Source of the DNA: Bacillota bacterium
GTDB taxonomy: Bacteria; Bacillota; Clostridia; Christensenellales; SZUA-584
Assembly (NCBI GenBank): GCA_023416745.1
Contig: JAEZHF010000031.1
Span: 6,103-70,102, forward strand
Reading direction: 5' to 3'
Length of the DNA: 64,000 nucleotides
In this document: positions 58,879 to 64,000 of the stretch, piece after piece
How positions within the stretch are numbered: the stretch's first letter is position 1
Layout of the letters: each line of letters starts with the position of its first letter
The notes under the pieces: model-generated
Databases searched by the model: none
What the model saw: only the letters and a program-made list of their open reading frames with translations
What the model was told of the DNA's origin: nothing
Made by a program: the position numbers and the translations under genes

Positions 58879-59091
58879 TTATACGCGGCTTCTTTTTCCG
58901 CATGTCTGGCATACGGCATAGGTCACCGTTTTTGAGCGCCGCCCGCGTATCAGAAAGAACAGCGCGATCCAGCCGATGACGGGTATTAACAGCAGGAAAA
59001 TGTATAACAGCGTGAGCAGGCAGCCGCGCGGGCGCTGCTCTGCTACCGCCGTGACAAATACCTTTGAGCTGCCGCATTTGGTACAGATCAT
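58879..59091 (-). CDS. Small zinc-ribbon membrane protein
   Basis: 70 residues from ATG 59091 behind GAGGG; the longer frame above it has no start signal. It opens with ICTKCGSSKVF, crosses the membrane once or twice (GCLLTLLYIFLLLIPVIGWIALFFLI split over residues 24-50), and ends with VCQTCGKRSRV, so the two CxxC pairs can meet on the cytoplasmic side. Its start is ten bases after the stop of the DUF975 gene, so they form one operon. Function unknown. Confidence 0.75.
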   Translation of the reverse strand: MICTKCGSSKVFVTAVAEQRPRGCLLTLLYIFLLLIPVIGWIALFFLIRGRRSKTVTYAVCQTCGKRSRV

Positions 59092-59101
59092 ATATGGTCC
59101 C

Positions 59102-59710
59102 TCATGTGAGCTCTTCGGGGCGTATCGTGCCGCGTGTGAGCGCGTCGTAACGCAGCGTATCGTACATGCCTGCCATGCTTGTGCCCATATAGGGGCCAAC
59201 GTACAGCAGATTGAGTATACCCCCAGTGCACGCGGACAATAGCCACCAGCCAATGAAGCTTAAGCATAAGCAGAATATTTTACCTTTGTGGCCTTGCGTC
59301 ATGCGCATGGAGAGCTTGAGCGCTTCGGTGGGGCGCACGTTCGGGCAGTCGGCCAGTATGTAAGGCGTCATCGAATAGGCAAAGGACTTGACGATGCCGG
59401 GTATAACGAACAGCAGCGACCACAGGAAGATGAAAAGCTCCATCCATAGTATGCCGCCCAGGCTGCGGCCATAGTCCGAGAAGCCCCTTGAGAACATGAA
59501 GTTGATGTCGCCATGGCCGCCGCGCCACACATTCAGACAGAACGCGGAATAACCCACCATCAGCGGCGGAGCAAGCAGCAAGGGGCCCACAACGGTAAAG
59601 CCTGAAGCGCCGAGGATCAGCACAAACAGTATGTAAGCACCGATCGATTCGCCGTATTGAGAAGTGAACATGGACTTGGCTCGTTTTTTTAGCTCGGAAC
59701 GGATATACAT
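59102..59710 (-). CDS. DUF975 membrane protein
   Basis: 202 residues behind AAAGGGG. The first residues MYIRSELKKRAK and the six-helix layout with FSRGFSDYGRSLGG and the conserved MTPYILADCPNVRPTEALKLSMRMTQGHKGK loop are typical of DUF975 proteins of Firmicutes, whose function is unknown. The loop between helices is basic and probably cytoplasmic. It is followed in the same operon by a small zinc-ribbon membrane protein. Confidence 0.9.
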   Translation of the reverse strand: MYIRSELKKRAKSMFTSQYGESIGAYILFVLILGASGFTVVGPLLLAPPLMVGYSAFCLNVWRGGHGDINFMFSRGFSDYGRSLGGILWMELFIFLWSLLFVIPGIVKSFAYSMTPYILADCPNVRPTEALKLSMRMTQGHKGKIFCLCLSFIGWWLLSACTGGILNLLYVGPYMGTSMAGMYDTLRYDALTRGTIRPEELT

Positions 59711-59798
59711 ATAATAATACCCCTTTCATATATTGGATTAATGATAACAAAAAAGGACTCACATAGCAATCGCAAGATGAGACCTAATGGTGCCGGTA

Positions 59799-60746
59799 TC
59801 AGAAGGCTGGACGCTTCAGAAGAGAAGAGAATTTGGGGGAGACGAACATGCCGCCTTTCCGCTGCGCAGTTTCCAGACAGCCGTCTATTGAGCTGAGGAT
59901 ATCGCTGCTGTTGAGGCGGGAGAGCTGCCCGGGCTTCAGTTCCATGAACCCGGCTGAAAAGCTGATGCCCCGAATACCCTGCGAGCAGAATACGGCATCC
60001 ATCGTGTCATGAATTCGGCGGGCAATAATTTCAGCCATGCGGATACCGGCACCCGAAAACATAAACAAAAACAGACCGTTTCCGAGATGCCCGATGATAT
60101 CCTGCCGGCGCGTGCACTGCCGGGCGATTTCGGCAAAACGGCTCAGCACGTCGCTGCCGGTCAAACCGCTCAGTGCGTCGGTATCGTTTAAGCCTTCAAC
60201 AGCAGCCATACCGACGGATACTGTGTTTTCCGGGCCGGCCTTTTGCATGATTTCGGCCACGATACCGATCAGATTCTGCCTGTTGATCGCATCAGAAGTC
60301 TCAAGATCCAGCTCGCGGGTGAGGAGCTGCTCATACTGCTTTTCCCTTGTGATATCGGCAATAGAGGCGACAACGCGCACCCCCTGTGTGCTCTCCACAG
60401 CACTTGCGCTGAAGCGCAGCGCCTTCACAACGGGTATGCTGCCGTTCATGAATGTGTGCCTGATGCTGGCGGTGCGCACAGGCTGACCATTTTCCAGCGC
60501 CTGTAGGAAGCTCTGCCATAGACGACAGCCGCTGCAGTCGGACGTATCTCCGCATTTTTGACCGGTATGAAAAAGGGAAGCACAGCGCAGGACACTGCAA
60601 AGGCTTTCCCCTTTATAATCACTTAAAGGCAAATCAAACATTGAAACCAAAAATGAATTGATGTTGACGATCTGCATATTCACGCCGAGTATCACAACGC
60701 CAACGGGCGCGTATTTGTAAAGTGCAGAAAAATAGCTGTCTTTCAT
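59799..60746 (-). CDS. PAS domain with Cys cluster plus degenerate GGDEF
   Basis: 315 residues from ATG 60746 with GGGGGAG before. The first ~125 residues are a PAS domain that contains four cysteines, one in VLRC and three in QKCGDTSDCSGC (residues about 52-76). A helix leads into a GGDEF-like domain (about 150-310), but its active loop reads HLGNGLFLF where GG(D/E)EF is expected, so diguanylate cyclase activity is unlikely. It may instead bind c-di-GMP or GTP or act through protein contacts. The cysteine set, known in some sensor PAS domains, could hold a metal or Fe-S cluster. Confidence 0.8.
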   Translation of the reverse strand: MKDSYFSALYKYAPVGVVILGVNMQIVNINSFLVSMFDLPLSDYKGESLCSVLRCASLFHTGQKCGDTSDCSGCRLWQSFLQALENGQPVRTASIRHTFMNGSIPVVKALRFSASAVESTQGVRVVASIADITREKQYEQLLTRELDLETSDAINRQNLIGIVAEIMQKAGPENTVSVGMAAVEGLNDTDALSGLTGSDVLSRFAEIARQCTRRQDIIGHLGNGLFLFMFSGAGIRMAEIIARRIHDTMDAVFCSQGIRGISFSAGFMELKPGQLSRLNSSDILSSIDGCLETAQRKGGMFVSPKFSSLLKRPAF

Positions 60747-60948
60747 TATGCTCCCCCATGTTTGCTGCGAATGATCCCGTAACGGGTCGTTGGTATGATA
60801 CAACGGAGAACCTGAATACGTTATTATAACCCGCATCGGGTGCGGTGGCAATACACTTAGGCCAGTCATATAGGATAAAATATAAAGCAATATTGCCCCG
60901 GTGCGCTTTTTTAGCTGCCGGAACTGTCGCGAGCGGCGAGGGAATGGG

Positions 60949-62079
60949 TCAATAGCTGACGCGTATCAGATAGAACGAGTAGCTGTTGGTATTCCAGCCG
61001 ATATCCCACGGGACTCTGTAACGGTCCAGATTGTGTGAATTGACAAGGGGGTAGCCCCTGGAATCCTGCCCTGTTACGACGGATATGTGTGATACGTCGC
61101 CCTTGTGTGCATAGGCGATGATATCGCCGGGGCGCAGCTCAAAAGCAGCCTTGTATACATCGGGGTATTTGCCACGCGCAATGAGGGAACCGCGTCCGCT
61201 GTACAGCAGATAGTCCTTGAAGCCCTGCGCGTTGACCCATGCGCGGCTGCCCTTGCCCGCTTTATAATTCCAAGTCCCGTTCTTTTTAAAACCGCCGCCT
61301 TCGAACAGCGCCTGAGAGGCAAAGTTGGCGCAGTTGCCGCCCAGTGCGTTATAGTCGGTATATTCCTCGTTGTATTTATAACCGTTGCTGCCGTCTGAGG
61401 CTGCGCCGCAGTACGTATCGGCATATTCCACGACGGCCAGGCGCGCTTGGCTTAAGCCTGCCAGGTCGGCCGGGGTCTGGGCGGCGATGTATTCGGACAT
61501 CTCCGGCGTGTATATCTCCGCATTAAATGACTTGGTCATCGGATCATCGTACCACTCGCGGCTGATGATCCATTTATTATAGCTGTCGCCGGGTATCAGG
61601 TCTATCGAGTGATGTCCGCCCATCCGGAACATATTGAACGTTTCCGGATCGTCGGGGTAGATATATGTATATTCTGTCGATACGATCAGATAGAAAGCAT
61701 AACCCCGGCCCACCGCTTTGCTGCGCAGCAGTGAGATACGGCTGGTGATATCCAGCAGTCGGATACCCTGCTTCTCGGACCAGTTTTTGAGATAGCGGGA
61801 TCGGAACACTTCATTTTCATATGCCCACTGTCCGTTTCGCTCGTCCGTCAGGAACATCGTTTTCAGCGATTCCGTGTCGCCGGAAAGCACACACCTGTCT
61901 CGCTGCGAATACATTGCAGCCAATATTCCGGCCCAGTCTGGTTCGGGCTCTTCCTGTGCCATGGTTTCCAGAGCACCGTTTTGCACCAGGCCGAGCATAA
62001 AAGACAATATGACAATAAAAAAAATAAGAGAAGCATATCCGATGAGCGTTGTTTTTTTGACAGCCTTGATCACGTACAT
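60949..62079 (-). CDS. Secreted amidase-domain protein (Amidase_6 type)
   Basis: 376 residues behind GGAGGAG. A signal anchor (about 12-33) is followed by an unassigned 170-residue region and a C-terminal papain-like amidase domain (about 215-376): GGNCANFASQALFEGGG carries the nucleophilic Cys, DVSHISVVTG the His, and NSHNLDRYRVPWD completes the site. The amidase_6 family in Firmicutes is exported and linked to wall or spore functions. The first 170 residues contain regular beta elements and may bind wall material. Transcribed alone. Confidence 0.85.
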   Translation of the reverse strand: MYVIKAVKKTTLIGYASLIFFIVILSFMLGLVQNGALETMAQEEPEPDWAGILAAMYSQRDRCVLSGDTESLKTMFLTDERNGQWAYENEVFRSRYLKNWSEKQGIRLLDITSRISLLRSKAVGRGYAFYLIVSTEYTYIYPDDPETFNMFRMGGHHSIDLIPGDSYNKWIISREWYDDPMTKSFNAEIYTPEMSEYIAAQTPADLAGLSQARLAVVEYADTYCGAASDGSNGYKYNEEYTDYNALGGNCANFASQALFEGGGFKKNGTWNYKAGKGSRAWVNAQGFKDYLLYSGRGSLIARGKYPDVYKAAFELRPGDIIAYAHKGDVSHISVVTGQDSRGYPLVNSHNLDRYRVPWDIGWNTNSYSFYLIRVSY

Positions 62080-62421
62080 GCGAAACTCCTCCGGGCAGCA
62101 CTTATCTATATTTATGAAACAGCCTTTATCAATAGAATTAACAACCCGACAAGCAGATAATAAGCAGAAATCATTACAATTGGATTAAATACCCTTGTTT
62201 TATATTGACAGACAAGCTGGTGTTGTTATAATAAATGGAAAATATGATATGCATAAACTGAAAATGACAGACAAAATGCGACAATATTCGCATATATATT
62301 TCAACTGTTAAATTTGTATGTCAGGCATATTCTGGGGCCTTATCCGGTATGATATAAAAAGTCGGTTGACGGACAACCACGGCAAAACCGGCTTAAGATA
62401 TAGTAAGCGCAGGGAAAAACA
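62080..62421. other. Divergent intergenic region
   Basis: 342 bp between the amidase gene (minus) and the LCP gene (plus). It contains the plus-strand promoter listed separately, about 190 bp before the LCP ATG. No hairpin or known RNA element was seen in the resulting leader. Confidence 0.5.
62205..62232 (+). promoter_or_regulatory. Promoter of the LCP gene
   Basis: Perfect TTGACA (62205-62210) and TATAAT (62227-62232) hexamers, 16 bp apart. Confidence 0.7.
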
Positions 62422-64000
62422 ATGAAAAGCTTTTTGACTCGTGTATGGAACAAGTTAACCCATGTATTTACAGGACGCAAGGACGCACCGGATTTGGAAG
62501 AAACACCGGAGTATACACCGGACAGCCTTTCAGAACCGGCTGACATACCGGACAGCCCGGAGGAGCCAGCTGTTCAACCAACGCGCCACTCCAAAGTTCT
62601 CAAAATGCAGCGAAAGCAGAAGGCTGCGGCAAAACTTGAAGAGACGTCTGAATTCGAGGCGGATAATGCTGTACAGCCGGCGCGCCGTATGCGCAGTCCA
62701 TGGAGCCTGAAGAAAAAGATACTCGTGAGCACTCTGGGGGCTGTGCTGGTTTTGATGATCGGCTGCGGCGCTTATGCGTATGCTATATTGCAAAATCCCA
62801 TGGGTCAGTTTGAAAAAGTTGCACAGCAGTATCAGATGCCCGAAAACGCGCAACCTGTTGCGAAGGAGACCGATGGGGTTAACACGACAGAAAGTGTGCC
62901 GCCAACGCCGAATGAATATGACCAGCTGCTTTCTCAGGCGGATATGTCGCTGCTCGACAATATTGTCAACGTACTGCTCATCGGTGTGGACCACTCTGTG
63001 GAGCGCGAAACATGGAGCGGTAAGAAGGCTTTTCATGCGGATGTGATGCTGGTGCTGGCGATCAACACCGACACGGGCACTGTGGACATGATATCCCTGC
63101 CACGCGATACATATGCAGAGATACCCGGCGTGAAGGGGAGATATAAGCTGAACGCATCCATCGACTGCGGCGGCGGCTGGCCCACCCAAAGCGGGTTCAA
63201 CAAGGTCTGCGAAGCGGCGGAATGGATGCTGGGAGGCATACCGGTGGAGTATTACTACGCGGTGGATATGAACGCTGTTAAAGGCCTGGCGGACACCATT
63301 GGTGGGGTGGATTATAACGTCGATGTCGATTTTACGATGCAGGGCCGCTCATACACCAAGGGTCAGCAGCATATGAACGGCCAGGGTGTGCTGGACTACC
63401 TGCGTGTGCGCAAGGAGCTGGGCGAGCTGTCGGGCGACAAGAACCGCGTTGACCGGCAGAAGCGCATGCTGGTGGCGATATTCGAAAAGCTTAAAGCTTC
63501 GAACCTGCTCGTCAAGATTCCCGAGCTGCTGGAAGCGTTTGACGGCAATCTGTATACCAACACCACGCTGGCGCAGACGGCGGGTTTGGCCGCGTTTGCC
63601 TACAATGTGGACAGCAAGAACATCCGTATCCACTCGATGGGCGGGCAGCAGCGCCTGGTTTACAACTGGAGCTTTTGCCTGACGGATCAGAACGCCCGCG
63701 TGGCGCTGATAAAAGACGTTTACGGCGTGGATGTGCCGGTTTACAAGGAATTTATGCCCAGCACGATCATATCCAAATGGAACGGGCTGGAATCCGGCGC
63801 GGTGCGCAGGGGGGCAAAAAGCGTCCTCTCCAAGGTGAAGGCCAAGCTGGATGCGGACGCAAAGCTGCCTGTATACGGAGAACCCACGCCGACACCCGTG
63901 CCGACGGCGACAACGAAACCGACCGATCCGCCTGCGACCGATCCGCCTGCGACCGATCCGCCTGCGACCGATCCGCCTGCGACCGATCCGCCTGCGACCG
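62422..64000 (+). CDS. LytR-CpsA-Psr (LCP) family protein, 3' partial
   Basis: Open from ATG 62422 to the right edge: 526 complete codons, no stop. A charged cytoplasmic N-terminus (about 95 residues, rich in E, P and R) precedes one membrane helix (about 99-118, KKKILVSTLGAVLVLMIGC). The extracellular LCP domain (about 170-410) has VNVLLIGVDHS, the HADVMLVLAIN and MISLPRDTYAEIPG core that binds polyprenyl phosphate, and LDYLRVRKELGE with catalytic Arg residues. LCP enzymes move glycopolymers from lipid carriers to peptidoglycan. The end is a low-complexity tail, T/P-rich then (TDPPA) repeats, probably spanning the wall. The true C-terminus lies outside. Confidence 0.93.
   Translation, partial: MKSFLTRVWNKLTHVFTGRKDAPDLEETPEYTPDSLSEPADIPDSPEEPAVQPTRHSKVLKMQRKQKAAAKLEETSEFEADNAVQPARRMRSPWSLKKKILVSTLGAVLVLMIGCGAYAYAILQNPMGQFEKVAQQYQMPENAQPVAKETDGVNTTESVPPTPNEYDQLLSQADMSLLDNIVNVLLIGVDHSVERETWSGKKAFHADVMLVLAINTDTGTVDMISLPRDTYAEIPGVKGRYKLNASIDCGGGWPTQSGFNKVCEAAEWMLGGIPVEYYYAVDMNAVKGLADTIGGVDYNVDVDFTMQGRSYTKGQQHMNGQGVLDYLRVRKELGELSGDKNRVDRQKRMLVAIFEKLKASNLLVKIPELLEAFDGNLYTNTTLAQTAGLAAFAYNVDSKNIRIHSMGGQQRLVYNWSFCLTDQNARVALIKDVYGVDVPVYKEFMPSTIISKWNGLESGAVRRGAKSVLSKVKAKLDADAKLPVYGEPTPTPVPTATTKPTDPPATDPPATDPPATDPPATDPPAT
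63921..64000 (+). repeat. 15-bp tandem repeat encoding TDPPA units
   Basis: GACCGATCCGCCTGC is repeated perfectly about 5.3 times from 63921 to the window end, in frame with the LCP gene. The array may continue beyond the window. Confidence 0.9.

Overview
The window looks like a piece of a chromosome from a spore-forming, anaerobic or oxygen-sensitive Firmicute of the Clostridia type. I infer this from Gram-positive style ribosome binding sites (GGAGG), a CotH-type spore coat kinase, an AmmeMemoRadiSam cluster, a flavodiiron protein, a bacteriohemerythrin, NADP-type glutamate dehydrogenase, an LCP cell-wall ligase, DUF975 and Asn-rich small proteins. Protein-coding density is high, GC is moderately high, and I saw no rRNA, tRNA, CRISPR array or insertion sequence.

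Region 1 (1-14290) is the most striking part. After an HD-domain phosphohydrolase, one transcription unit (promoter at 734-762, terminator at 14263-14290) encodes a fatty acyl-AMP/CoA ligase, an acyl carrier protein, an Sfp-type phosphopantetheinyl transferase, a 2461-residue NRPS with the order C-A-PCP-C-A-PCP-reductase, a 7TM histidine kinase and an HD-GYP response regulator. The genes abut or overlap. The layout predicts an N-acylated dipeptide released reductively as an aldehyde (or a product derived from one), made by the same operon that carries a sensor kinase and a c-di-GMP phosphodiesterase-type regulator.

Region 2 (14300-31160): an AmmeMemoRadiSam pair (Memo/AMMECR1 fusion plus radical SAM enzyme), an unrecognised protein followed by two zinc-ribbon proteins, a large CotH/lamin-tail surface protein, a serine-palmitoyltransferase-like alpha-oxoamine synthase with a palindrome over its promoter, an SDR, gdhA, a flavodiiron protein with a cupin, an aldehyde dehydrogenase with tandem operator-like repeats, a DUF5610-like protein and a cis-prenyltransferase.

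Region 3 (31150-47230) carries several damaged genes: a frameshifted MBL hydrolase, a flavodoxin-like reductase and a hemerythrin each interrupted by one in-frame TAG, a truncated response regulator and a frameshifted alkA. Among them are a TetR operon with two evenly spaced operators, an NlpC/P60 hydrolase, an acyltransferase, a secreted Cys-repeat protein, a SorC regulator, a 5TM PAS kinase, a sulfite-oxidase-fold lipoprotein and methylglyoxal synthase. Whether the damage is biological or assembly error cannot be decided from sequence alone.

Region 4 (47300-64000): ketopantoate-reductase-like, GNAT and HAD enzymes; a Mef-type macrolide efflux transporter behind a seven-codon RLR leader peptide and attenuator, flanked by two related rhodaneses; an amidohydrolase; an Asn-rich peptide; an EAL protein and a PAS/degenerate-GGDEF protein; a ferritin-like protein; a secreted amidase; and an LCP protein that runs off the right edge within a TDPPA repeat tail. 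With the HD-GYP regulator, the window holds three c-di-GMP-related proteins.
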